From positions 1-34,485 of the forward strand of contig DZDC01000008.1 of the NCBI GenBank assembly GCA_022736595.1: DNA of 34,485 nucleotides. The letters are read 5' to 3'. The notes under the pieces were generated by a model. That model was given only the letters and a program-made list of their open reading frames with translations, was not told where the DNA came from and made no database searches. How positions within the stretch are numbered: position 1 is the stretch's first letter; every line of letters starts with the position of its first letter. A program made the position numbers and the translations under genes. Below, piece by piece: positions 25,410 to 34,485 of this stretch. The stretch comes from Draconibacterium orientale (lineage in GTDB: Bacteria; Bacteroidota; Bacteroidia; Bacteroidales; UBA1556).

Positions 25410-27698
25410 TTATTTTTTCATGAAATCGCGATGCGACTTAAGAAGGTTTATCATGTGTAATAGAATGTTGTGAAATTCGTGTATAATGCTGAAATAAAGT
25501 AAAGTAGCTTTTGTACTTGACTTTCCTTCTTTAACTCTCTTGACTTGCTTGCGTTGCATTTCCTTTAAAGTTAGAATAAGGTTACGTTGATCGACAATCA
25601 CTTTTTCCATTTCAGTGTAGTCGCTTTTAGAAATTTCGTCAATAACATTATTGATAATTGAACTCATAATTCCTTCCACTTCAATGAGATCTGCTTTTTG
25701 TTCGGCTGATATTTCTTTGTGACCGTTTTCTAAATGGTCAGTAGCAGGTTGACTGATAAAGGATAAAGCATGAGCCATTTCTCTCAGAAAATCAAGTACT
25801 TGAACGTAATATAAACTTGATTCAGTGGATTCTTTTGATAATTTACTGATGGTTAGGTGCATTGATTTCTTAAGCAGTTTGGCTTCTGTATTAATACGTA
25901 TGATCTCGTTGTTAGCTGCTTTTAGTGTTTTTCTATTGGAAGTGGCTAAAGAAGCGATAACTATATTAAGTTGGCGCTGCATATCGGTCAAGGATAATAC
26001 GATGGTGTTGTTACAGCTTTGTACGACTCCAATGGCTTCCATGGTGGCTTGTTGTGTGCTTACTTGACTTGTTGTTTCGGTGGCTTTTGAATGAAATAGG
26101 TGGGTTTTATAAATCAAAAATCCTGCTAACAGAAACATAAATACTACGCCGTAGATGCCGGTTAGATATAAGAAAATGCCAACAATCAAGGCTGTAGAAA
26201 AGGCAATAAACGCAGTGAAGAACCAACCTAAAATTACCGATAATACTCCTGTGATCCGAAATACTGCTGACTCTCTTCCCCAAGAGCGATCTGCTAAAGA
26301 AGTCCCCATGGCAACCATAAAAGTAACGTAAGTTGTCGAAAGTGGCAATTTGTATGAGGTACCTATGGCAATTAAACTACTCGAAACCACTAAGTTAATT
26401 GAGGCTCTCATAAGGTCGAATGCTGGTGCATTTTTGCCGAGGATCTTTTGTTTTTCGTTATAGGAGGAGGTGTCGAATTGTTTATTGATATAGCTCAGAA
26501 TTGGTTTTGGAATTATTTTTCCAATATTTTCGTTGAGTTTGATGGAGCTTCTTACGATGGCTCTTGAGACTTCGCTGGATCCAAACTTTTCATTACCCTC
26601 GTCTTGGCGGGTTAAGTCGAGTTCGGTTTTAATCACCGTATGCGCTTTTTTTGAGGTCCAAAGGGTTATGACCATGATTAAACCAGAGATAACAAGGAAA
26701 TAAGCGGCTGATTTTACTGGCTCGTTCATTGAAATCATAAGAAAATTGTTGGGGTCGGCCCCAGGATTGGCTACAAATTCTTTGTAGGATTCAAATCCAG
26801 CCAAAGGTACTCCAATAAAGTTTACTAAATCGTTGCCTGCAAATGCCATTGCTAAAGCAAATGTTCCCGTTAGAACTATGAATTTTAGGATGTTAAGTTT
26901 GAAAATCCAATTTAATGTTTGAAGCAATAGAGCCCATCCTAGAAAGGAGGCAATTAGAATAAGTTGTGAGTTATCTTTTACCCAATCTTTTAATTTTAAG
27001 GCTTTGTCGAGGGTTACTCCTTTATAAATTTCGCCCTCGTCAAAGAGGATGGCTGAGGCGTAGGTAGAATCTTTAATTCCTTTAATTAGAATAAAATAGG
27101 TGATTGCACTAATGGCAATTCCTCCGTAAACTGCCCCCCAGTATTTAATCTTTTTTTCAAAATCAAAGCTAAATAGAAACCGAGTAATATACTGAATAAC
27201 CGTACCACTTACAAACGCAACGATAACAGATAATAAGATTCCACCAATAATTTTAAGAGCGGTGGCAGTATTAATGAAATCAAGAATAGTTTCTGTGCCA
27301 ATTCCATTGGATACCTTCATTATTCCAATGCCAACTGCAGCTCCTAGAAGTCCAAATACCAAGGATACCGTAGTTGATGTGGGCATTCCGAAAGTATTAT
27401 ATAAATCTAAGAGAATTACATTGGTTATCATCACTGCAACAAACACCAGCATGATTTCTGAAAAGTGAAAGTATTGAGGATTCATAATTCCATTACGTGC
27501 CACTTCCATCATTCCGTTGGAAAAAGTTGTGCCAATCAATACCCCCACGGCAGCTACAATCATGATTACTCTAAAAGGTGCAGACTTAGACCCCACAGCG
27601 GAGTTTAGGAAATTAACGGCGTCGTTACCAACACCTACAACAATACCACTAATTGCCAAAGCAAAAAGTCCGATTGCCATTATTAAATAAATGTCCAT
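25410..27698 (-). CDS. PiT-family inorganic phosphate transporter with PhoU-like C-terminal domain
   Basis: The 762-residue protein has two halves of a Pho4/PiT permease, marked by the duplicated signature GVGNDAVNFLNSAVGSK (N-terminal) and FAGNDLVNFIGVPLAG (middle), with about ten helices. After residue 540 it changes to a long soluble helical region (TQQATMEAIGVVQSCNNTIV ... LLHMINLLKSHRDFMKK) that resembles PhoU, normally a separate gene (often called a Pit accessory protein). PiT carriers import phosphate with H+ or Na+. It lies 26 bases after the cysteate-synthase-like gene on the same strand and is probably the last gene of the pyrG run. Confidence 0.9.
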   Translation of the reverse strand: MDIYLIMAIGLFALAISGIVVGVGNDAVNFLNSAVGSKSAPFRVIMIVAAVGVLIGTTFSNGMMEVARNGIMNPQYFHFSEIMLVFVAVMITNVILLDLYNTFGMPTSTTVSLVFGLLGAAVGIGIMKVSNGIGTETILDFINTATALKIIGGILLSVIVAFVSGTVIQYITRFLFSFDFEKKIKYWGAVYGGIAISAITYFILIKGIKDSTYASAILFDEGEIYKGVTLDKALKLKDWVKDNSQLILIASFLGWALLLQTLNWIFKLNILKFIVLTGTFALAMAFAGNDLVNFIGVPLAGFESYKEFVANPGADPNNFLMISMNEPVKSAAYFLVISGLIMVITLWTSKKAHTVIKTELDLTRQDEGNEKFGSSEVSRAIVRSSIKLNENIGKIIPKPILSYINKQFDTSSYNEKQKILGKNAPAFDLMRASINLVVSSSLIAIGTSYKLPLSTTYVTFMVAMGTSLADRSWGRESAVFRITGVLSVILGWFFTAFIAFSTALIVGIFLYLTGIYGVVFMFLLAGFLIYKTHLFHSKATETTSQVSTQQATMEAIGVVQSCNNTIVLSLTDMQRQLNIVIASLATSNRKTLKAANNEIIRINTEAKLLKKSMHLTISKLSKESTESSLYYVQVLDFLREMAHALSFISQPATDHLENGHKEISAEQKADLIEVEGIMSSIINNVIDEISKSDYTEMEKVIVDQRNLILTLKEMQRKQVKRVKEGKSSTKATLLYFSIIHEFHNILLHMINLLKSHRDFMKK

Positions 27699-27724
27699 TA
27701 TATTTGAATTTAGGTAATTATAGG

Positions 27725-29011
27725 CTACTTAAAGAGTTTCAATAAAGCCTCCTTAACTGATTCGTGGTCTGGGTTTATGGGAAATATAAGATTGGGTTTC
27801 AGGTACCAGAGCTTCATTTCTGCTTTGAAACGATCTTCTCCACCTCCCGTTATGTTGAGCATAATGGTGGCGTCTGATTGTATCATCTTGTTTTCGATCG
27901 CTTTTATCAAACTACCCACCGCAACCGCGGATGCAGGATGAATATCGATGCCCTCGGTTTGTAAAAATAGTTCTGATGCTTTGGATAGTTGATTATTATC
28001 TACCAAAATTATTTCTCCACCTGCATCTTTCATAGCATCAAAAAGACCACCGGTTATTGGGTATGGGGGTTTGCGATTAGAAAGCACTTTTGCAATTATT
28101 TCCTCTACCTGTTTTCTTGCATGGTCGTCATCTAACGGCAGTAGTTGTCTTGAATTGGCATACCATGCATCGTGAATGGGTTGAAATGGTGCGTTCTGAG
28201 AAACCATCAGTTTCATTTTTTTATTTCCAAATCGACCATCATTAATAAGGCGTATATTAGCTTCCCAAGCTGCGATAGCACCAGTGCCACTACCTACGGC
28301 TTGAAAATAATAATCTGGAATTTGACCAATGTGGGTAACCGCAGAAAGGGTGGTTGTTCCCATTCCATCACGGCGAGCCACATTTTTTGCGCCGCCTTCT
28401 GCCAAAAATATAGGCAATTCACAAGCTATATTTCCTAAAGCTATAGCATCGTAATAATCGCTGCCTTTGGCTGATGCAATGAGTTTAACATTGGGTTTAA
28501 TAGGTTGGTCAAACCAAAGCGCGTCTAAATTATCTTCAGGCACACAGAGGAGCAAAGGGATATTGTTGTCGGAACATACTCGAGCAAAGGCTCTTGCAGT
28601 ATTACCAGCAGAAGCTACTACTAATATTCTTTTTTCATCTGCTGGTAATCGTCCTCCTACCGTGTAAGCTTCAGTTTCTTTAAATGAACAAGTGCTCATC
28701 TCAATTCCTCGTTCTGGCCAATAACCACTAAAGGTTATGTATAAATTGGTTAGATTGAGCTTTTTGGCCAATCCTTCACTTTTATAGGTAATGGGGGCAA
28801 AAGACCCATTTAGATAACGATGAACTGGCAACCATGTTGCAAATTTATAGATACCCAGTGACTCATCACCCAGCATCAATTGTTTGTTTTCATAAATGGC
28901 TCTAATGAGACTTGGATGAGGCTCGTTAATTGGGTCGAGAGTCCATCCTGCATCATTAAATTGCTGACCAGTGGCAATGGACTCAAGGGTATAAGAAGTA
29001 ATTTGTGACAT
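27725..29011 (-). CDS. Threonine-synthase-like PLP enzyme, probable cysteate synthase
   Basis: A 428-residue fold-type II PLP enzyme. The PLP lysine is probably K111 in CSFKETEAYTV; SAGNT (134-138) and GSGTG (240-244) hold substrate and cofactor phosphate, and NITGGGEDR lies near the C terminus. The segments GIYKFATWLPVHR and NLYITFSGYWPERG fit, as I recall them, the cysteate synthase branch (O-phosphoserine + sulfite to L-cysteate + phosphate), known from Methanosarcina coenzyme M synthesis and also found in Bacteroidota that make sulfonolipids. The N-terminal zinc-ribbon Cys residues of other relatives are missing. A true threonine synthase is the main alternative. The start is 5 bases after pyrG. 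Confidence 0.68.
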   Translation of the reverse strand: MSQITSYTLESIATGQQFNDAGWTLDPINEPHPSLIRAIYENKQLMLGDESLGIYKFATWLPVHRYLNGSFAPITYKSEGLAKKLNLTNLYITFSGYWPERGIEMSTCSFKETEAYTVGGRLPADEKRILVVASAGNTARAFARVCSDNNIPLLLCVPEDNLDALWFDQPIKPNVKLIASAKGSDYYDAIALGNIACELPIFLAEGGAKNVARRDGMGTTTLSAVTHIGQIPDYYFQAVGSGTGAIAAWEANIRLINDGRFGNKKMKLMVSQNAPFQPIHDAWYANSRQLLPLDDDHARKQVEEIIAKVLSNRKPPYPITGGLFDAMKDAGGEIILVDNNQLSKASELFLQTEGIDIHPASAVAVGSLIKAIENKMIQSDATIMLNITGGGEDRFKAEMKLWYLKPNLIFPINPDHESVKEALLKLFK

Positions 29012-29016
29012 GGGAG

Positions 29017-30633
<1,617 letters not shown>

Positions 30634-30650
30634 TCAGGCAATTAAAAATA

Positions 30651-30658
30651 CAAAAATA
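30651..30658 (-). promoter_or_regulatory. Possible -7 box for pyrG
   Basis: Minus-strand TATTTTTG matches TAnnTTTG and is 30 bases from the pyrG ATG. The region is A/T-rich, so a chance match is possible. Confidence 0.4.
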
Positions 30659-30743
30659 AGGCTGCAAGATACTATTATTTTTTAGAGCTTTAACATGAAG
30701 TTAAATTATCTTGAAAATTTGTTAAGAATTGAGCTAAAAAAAT

Positions 30744-30775
30744 AAAACCACACTTTTTAGATAAAGTATGGTTTT
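30744..30775 (-). terminator. Terminator after the sigma factor gene
   Basis: On the minus strand AAAACCATACTTT-ATCTA-AAAGTGTGGTTTT (one G-T pair) is followed by ATTTTTTT. It lies 27 bases after the sigma gene stop. Confidence 0.88.
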
Positions 30776-30802
30776 ATGGAACGTTATGAAAATCAGAAAG
30801 GG

Positions 30803-31669
30803 TTATTGACCCAAGTAGGCTTTGAGTAGTTTGCTTCTACTATTGTGTTTAAGACGACGTATGGCTTTCTCCTTTATTTGACGAACGCGTTCACGGGTAA
30901 GACCAAATTTTATAGCAATTTCGTCGAGGGTCCAGCTATGGCCGTATCCAATTCCATAGTAGAGGTTTATAATATCCCTTTCTTTTTCGGTTAAGCTACT
31001 TAACGATCTTTCTATTTCTTGGTTAAGGCTTTCGCGAATAAGATATTCATCGGTATCGGGCTCGTCGCTATTGATCATAATGTCAAGCATACTCGAGGTT
31101 TCACCTTCCATGAGTGGAGCATCCATTGACACATGGGTGGAGTGCATTTTGAGTGCAGCTTTAACTTTGTAAAGGGGCAATTCTAAATAATCGGCTATTT
31201 CAACGGAGGTTGCTGGCCTTCCAAATTCTTGCTCCAATTTTGCGGAAGCTTTGGTGATTCGGTTCAGAGATCCCACTTGATTTAAGGGTAGTCGCACAAT
31301 TCGTGATTGTTCGGCCAAAGCTTGTAAAATACTTTGACGAATCCACCAAACGGCATAAGAAATAAATTTAAAACCTCGCGTTTCGTCGAAGCGAGTTGCT
31401 GCTTTTATCAATCCCAAATTGCCTTCATTAATTAAATCAGGTAAGGTAAGTCCTTGATTTTGATATTGCTTAGCCACAGAAACAACAAATCTCAAATTAG
31501 CTTTGGTAAGTTTTTCCAACGCTCTTTGATCTCCATTTTTGATTAGCTGTGCCAATCGTACTTCTTCATCAGCAGTGATAAGGTCTTCGCGACCAATATC
31601 TTGCAGATATTTGTCGAGGGAGGCCGTTTGCCTGTTGGTAATTGATTTTGTTATTTTAAGTTGTCTCAT
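30803..31669 (-). CDS. rpoD: RNA polymerase sigma-70 factor, short primary (RpoD/SigA) type
   Basis: The 288-residue sigma has region 1.2 ([20 protein letters not shown]), region 2 ([20 protein letters not shown]), region 3 and region 4.2 ([18 protein letters not shown]). Region 1.1 and the non-conserved spacer of proteobacterial RpoD are absent, as in the Bacteroidota primary sigma (about 287 residues) that recognises TTTG / TAnnTTTG promoters, which are abundant in this window. The track start at 31705 is a TTG; the ATG at 31669 ([11 protein letters not shown]) matches the usual N terminus. It lies downstream of the HtrA gene with its own -7 box. Confidence 0.93.
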   Translation of the reverse strand: MRQLKITKSITNRQTASLDKYLQDIGREDLITADEEVRLAQLIKNGDQRALEKLTKANLRFVVSVAKQYQNQGLTLPDLINEGNLGLIKAATRFDETRGFKFISYAVWWIRQSILQALAEQSRIVRLPLNQVGSLNRITKASAKLEQEFGRPATSVEIADYLELPLYKVKAALKMHSTHVSMDAPLMEGETSSMLDIMINSDEPDTDEYLIRESLNQEIERSLSSLTEKERDIINLYYGIGYGHSWTLDEIAIKFGLTRERVRQIKEKAIRRLKHNSRSKLLKAYLGQ

Positions 31670-31710
31670 ATTTAAAAAATTATGAGGGTTAATTCTACCG
31701 TACAAAGCGA

Positions 31711-31718
31711 CAAATATA
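31711..31718 (-). promoter_or_regulatory. -7 box for the sigma factor gene
   Basis: Minus-strand TATATTTG matches TAnnTTTG and lies 41 bases before the ATG at 31669, in the gap after the HtrA stop. Confidence 0.5.
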
Positions 31719-31785
31719 TCATTTCCTCTATATATTTAGCATTAAATTTTACTTAATTTTGAAATATTTGTCGTATTCTTCAAAA

Positions 31786-33243
31786 TTATAATCCTACGCC
31801 ATAATATGCTCTAATACCATTGGGATAAATCCCTTCAATCAAGATACCCCCTTTTTTTGCTGCTAATGCGCCTTCCACATCTTTTGGGGTTTGAATTTCA
31901 TAAGGGCCTATTTTGGTAATAATAAATCCTTCTCTAATTCCTGCAGACTTAAAAAGTCCATCTTGCAATTCGATAATTTGCACTCCATTCTTAACGCCTA
32001 AGGAAGTAGCTAAATTGCTTGGAACGGATTGTAATTTGGCTCCTATAATGGTATTGCCACCATCCGAGGGTGAATTAAGTTCTGTTCCTCCATTCTTATT
32101 GGCTAGAACTACGTCATAATACTTGAGTTTTTTATTTTTTACCACCCCAATTTCTATCTTATCGCCAGGTCGATGAAGTCCAACTTTTTCGAGAAGTTCG
32201 GAGGGAGAATTTACATCAATTCCATTGATAGAGTATATAATATCTCCAGTTTCGATGTTTGACTTTTTAGCAGCGCCACCATCGAGAATACCTTCCACAT
32301 AAACACCCTTAATGGTATCAAGTTGCAGTTCGCGGGCAAGTTTTGCATTTATTTCTTTAATGGTAATTCCAAGGTATGCCCTTTGAACAGTCCCAAATTC
32401 TTTAAGGTCATTGGCTACTTTTTTAGCAATATTCACAGGAATTGCAAAGCTATATCCAATATAACTTCCTGTACGTGAAGCTATAGCTGCATTAATACCT
32501 ACCAATTCGCCTTTAGTATTTACAAGGGCTCCTCCTGAATTTCCAGGGTTTACAACTGCGTCAGTTTGAATAAAGGATTCAATGGCAGCGTTGCTTCCTA
32601 AAATATTGATGTTACGTGCTTTGGCACTTACAATTCCTGCTGTTACTGTGGAAGTGAGATTGAATGGATTTCCAACGGCTAATACCCAATCACCCACTTG
32701 AAGGTAATCTGAATTTCCAAACACTACAAATTCTAAATCTTTTTCATCAATTTTTAATAGAGCTAAGTCAGTGGTAGGGTCAGTTCCAATGAGTTTGGCA
32801 GAATAACTTCGCTTATCGTTTAAGGTAATGTTAATGACGTCGGCCTCTTGCACCACGTGATTGTTGGTAATAATGTAACCATCAGCGCTGATGATCACTC
32901 CTGATCCAGAAGCTTTTAGGACCGAAGGGCTGCGGCGTCCAAAGAAATCGTCGATACTGTAATAATCGTCGTAAACACTACTTTTGCGAGTGAATTCAGT
33001 TTCGATATAAACCACGGCATGCAAACTTTTGCTCGATGCTTCGCGAAAATCGATAGGAACATTCGCTCCTTGAATATTGGATACCAATGCGACATCTGAT
33101 GATCCATTAGTTAACGCATTATCAATAAGCGAATAATTGCGCCCCAAATCGTGAGATTGAAAAAGACTCAAGGCGGCAAATGAAACCATTCCACTTAAGA
33201 AAGCAACAAGGAGTAATTTACTTAATTCGTTTTTCTTGAACAT
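31786..33243 (-). CDS. HtrA/DegP-family periplasmic serine protease
   Basis: A 485-residue envelope protease with an N-terminal membrane/signal segment (LLLVAFLSGMVSFAALSLF). The trypsin-like domain has catalytic His129 (TNNHVV), Asp159 (TTDLALL) and Ser236 (GNSGGAL). Two PDZ domains follow (about 285-380 and 395-485), the first around AYLGITIKEI and GDIIYSINGIDV, the second shorter and more divergent. It degrades or refolds damaged envelope proteins. A promoter with -33 and -7 boxes lies upstream. Confidence 0.95.
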   Translation of the reverse strand: MFKKNELSKLLLVAFLSGMVSFAALSLFQSHDLGRNYSLIDNALTNGSSDVALVSNIQGANVPIDFREASSKSLHAVVYIETEFTRKSSVYDDYYSIDDFFGRRSPSVLKASGSGVIISADGYIITNNHVVQEADVINITLNDKRSYSAKLIGTDPTTDLALLKIDEKDLEFVVFGNSDYLQVGDWVLAVGNPFNLTSTVTAGIVSAKARNINILGSNAAIESFIQTDAVVNPGNSGGALVNTKGELVGINAAIASRTGSYIGYSFAIPVNIAKKVANDLKEFGTVQRAYLGITIKEINAKLARELQLDTIKGVYVEGILDGGAAKKSNIETGDIIYSINGIDVNSPSELLEKVGLHRPGDKIEIGVVKNKKLKYYDVVLANKNGGTELNSPSDGGNTIIGAKLQSVPSNLATSLGVKNGVQIIELQDGLFKSAGIREGFIITKIGPYEIQTPKDVEGALAAKKGGILIEGIYPNGIRAYYGVGL

Positions 33244-33304
33244 ATATAGATATTTTTAGTGTTAAAAAAAATCGGTTGCGAATTTAAAAAGACTTTATTT
33301 GAAT

Positions 33305-33337
33305 CAAAGTTAAATGAAGTTAATATATAAATATCAA
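33305..33337 (-). promoter_or_regulatory. Promoter of the HtrA gene
   Basis: Minus-strand TTG (33335-33337), a 22-base spacer and TAACTTTG (33305-33312) fit the Bacteroidota consensus. The leader is about 55 bases. Confidence 0.6.
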
Positions 33338-33375
33338 TATTTCAGTTAATTGAATAGAATATAGATTTATTTCTA

Positions 33376-33409
33376 TTGTGTAGTTTGGTACAAATATCCT
33401 CTATTTTTG
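33376..33409 (+). promoter_or_regulatory. Possible promoter of the TerB-like gene
   Basis: TTG (33376-33378), a 23-base spacer and TATTTTTG (33402-33409) lie about 95 bases upstream of the 33506 ATG. The leader is A-rich and includes ATGAAAAAAAAATGA, probably chance. Confidence 0.4.
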
Positions 33410-33505
33410 TTAAAATGAAAAAAAAATGAAAAAAAATATATTTTGATTAAATTATCTATTATTTTAGCGACGCATTTATTTGGAGATTAACCTAATTTTA
33501 TTACA

Positions 33506-33895
33506 ATGGCAGATTTTAATTTTAAACAGATTATTTATGCAGGTATGGTTGCCATAGCTGGAGTTGATGGTGAGGTTGACCGTACAGAACGCAAATGGGT
33601 TGACAAGGTTTTTGATCATGATTTCAATATGTCATCCAGTGAGCGCAAGGAGGTTTATCGAATTTTCGAAGTTGATAAAGAAACTTTCACAAAGAAAGTT
33701 ACCGATGAACTTGCTCAGTTTCCTGCTTTTGATCAAAAGGAAGCCTATAAACGCATTTGCCAATTTATACTTTTCCGCAACGAAGAGTATAACAAGAGTT
33801 CAAAGTCTCGTCCTAAAGGAATAGATCCTGAAAAGGAACAACTCAACCGCTATCGTGAGCGTGCTGAGGAAATGAGAAAAAGATTAAACTTCTAG
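33506..33895 (+). CDS. Small helical protein, TerB-like
   Basis: I do not recognise a named family. The 129-residue protein has an N-terminal stretch (YAGMVAIAGVDGEVDRTERKWVDKVF) that resembles the acidic A..ADGE...E pattern of TerB/DjlA-type helical bundles, known from tellurite-resistance proteins with possible metal binding. A highly charged C-terminal helix (EKEQLNRYRERAEEMRKRL) follows. There is no signal peptide, so it should be cytosolic. It is a single-gene unit ending in a strong terminator. The TerB link is by motif only and the function is open. Confidence 0.75.
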   Translation: MADFNFKQIIYAGMVAIAGVDGEVDRTERKWVDKVFDHDFNMSSSERKEVYRIFEVDKETFTKKVTDELAQFPAFDQKEAYKRICQFILFRNEEYNKSSKSRPKGIDPEKEQLNRYRERAEEMRKRLNF

Positions 33896-33932
33896 GCATA
33901 GAAGTTTATTATTAGTGTAAATGTTTGGGTTA

Positions 33933-33959
33933 GGGGCAGCTTCGGCTGCCCCTTTTTTT
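33933..33959 (+). terminator. Terminator with UUCG tetraloop
   Basis: GGGGCAGC-TTCG-GCTGCCCC is a perfect 8-bp stem closed by the extra-stable cUUCGg loop, followed by seven Ts. It ends the TerB-like gene. Confidence 0.95.
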
Positions 33960-34013
33960 GCTGATAATTATTAGTAATTCAAATAATTAAATGATAAGTT
34001 CCACTTATATTTT

Positions 34014-34021
34014 TAGTTTTG
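34014..34021 (+). promoter_or_regulatory. Possible -7 box for the homogentisate dioxygenase-like gene
   Basis: TAGTTTTG matches TAnnTTTG and is 30 bases before the ATG at 34052. No -33 element is obvious. Confidence 0.4.
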
Positions 34022-34051
34022 TCTTTCGAAATTTATTTACAAACTAGAGAT

Positions 34052-34485
34052 ATGACCCGTTACCACCGCTTGGGTGAAATACCTTCAAAAAGGCATATTA
34101 CCTTTACTAAACCTGATGGTTCGCTCTATTATGAACAATTGGTAAGTACCGAAGGTTTTTCCTCAGTATATTCACTTACCTATCATGTTCATCGACCTAC
34201 CCGAGTTTTAGAAATGGGTCAGACTATAAATGTTGCACCAAAATTCCTTGATAATTCACTCATGGTGAATCGTAGTTTTGAAGGTTTTAAAGTAGCGGCC
34301 TCTGATGATTTTCTTGAGAGCCGAAAAGTGGTTTTAGGAAATGATCATACCTTAATTAGTCTTGCGGCTCCTACTCAAAGTATGAGTTCTTATTTTTTTA
34401 AGAATGTTGACTTTATTTATGCCTCAGTTTTAATTGCTGAAAATCAGATTGAAGAGGCAATATTACATTTGCTGGCTGCCAATGC
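34052..34485 (+). CDS. Homogentisate 1,2-dioxygenase-like protein, N-terminal part (runs off window)
   Basis: The ORF is open to the window end and absent from the track; 144 codons are visible. MTRYHRLGEIPSKRHITFTKPDGSLYYEQL, TEGFSSVYSLTYHVHRPT and DDFLESRK fit the N-terminal beta-sandwich of homogentisate dioxygenase, which opens the ring of homogentisate in tyrosine/phenylalanine breakdown. The catalytic Fe ligands (two His, one Glu) lie in the unseen C-terminal half. After SSYFFKN the sequence (VDFIYASVLIAENQIEE...) does not look like the expected NADADE-IF-H-G segment as I recall it, so it may be a divergent homolog rather than the standard enzyme. Confidence 0.75.
   Translation, partial: MTRYHRLGEIPSKRHITFTKPDGSLYYEQLVSTEGFSSVYSLTYHVHRPTRVLEMGQTINVAPKFLDNSLMVNRSFEGFKVAASDDFLESRKVVLGNDHTLISLAAPTQSMSSYFFKNVDFIYASVLIAENQIEEAILHLLAAN

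Noticed and set aside
33418-33450. Tiny ORFs starting ATGAAAAAAAAATGA upstream of the TerB-like gene
   Set aside because: Considered as a leader peptide, but they are A-run products of only a few codons with no attenuator structure nearby.

Overview
The window is an AT-rich, gene-dense chromosomal segment from a member of the Bacteroidota. Evidence for this is the archaeal/eukaryotic-type prolyl-tRNA synthetase, a short (288 aa) primary-type sigma-70 factor, a long (1104 aa) SecA with a C-terminal SEC-C zinc motif, an rpsF-rpsR-rplI cluster without ssb or priB, and many upstream boxes of the form TAnnTTTG, the -7 element used by sigma-ABfr-type factors. The start of a homogentisate 1,2-dioxygenase-like gene and a complete Na+-NQR suggest an aerobic, probably heterotrophic organism with a sodium-based respiratory chain. 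I cannot place it below phylum level. I see no IS element, phage gene, CRISPR array, tRNA or rRNA.

Layout. 1-4240: a ZIP metal transporter (+), convergent with a tightly packed proS-mazG-PAP2 run (-). 4348-7382: a lipoprotein with Tyr/Asp-rich and Ser/Asn-rich low-complexity regions, then an OmpP1/FadL-like outer-membrane protein (+), closed by a bidirectional terminator. 7452-14915: a minus-strand block of secA, a small DUF2795 protein, a PduO-type cobalamin adenosyltransferase, a MacB/LolD-type ABC ATPase without its permease, a SAM methyltransferase, a NifU C-terminal-type scaffold and an Mrp/ApbC Fe-S carrier. 14916-15277 is the only gene-free stretch over 300 bases; it holds inverted repeats and promoter-like boxes between mrp and the nqr operon.

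15278-22530: nqrABCDEF, a terminator, then apbE (the FMN transferase that flavinylates NqrB and NqrC). A small NqrM-like gene overlaps the end of apbE tail to tail. Together these give the enzyme and its maturation factors, and the neighbouring mrp/nifU genes could supply Fe-S clusters. 22609-25243: a SpoU rRNA methyltransferase, rplI/rpsR/rpsF and a rubrerythrin-like diiron protein, all minus strand. 25410-30621: a likely operon pyrG - cysteate-synthase-like PLP enzyme - PiT phosphate transporter with a fused PhoU-like tail. 30803-33243: sigma factor and HtrA/DegP protease. 33506-34485: a small TerB-like helical protein (+) and the truncated homogentisate dioxygenase-like gene (+).

Most of the window is ordinary housekeeping DNA. 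The parts that merit a second look are the cysteate-synthase-like gene (a possible route to sulfonolipids), the low-complexity lipoprotein/OMP pair, the divergent end of the homogentisate dioxygenase-like fragment, the architecture upstream of nqrA, and a possible small RNA between the ZIP and PAP2 genes. I did not find a clear, previously undescribed multi-gene system.
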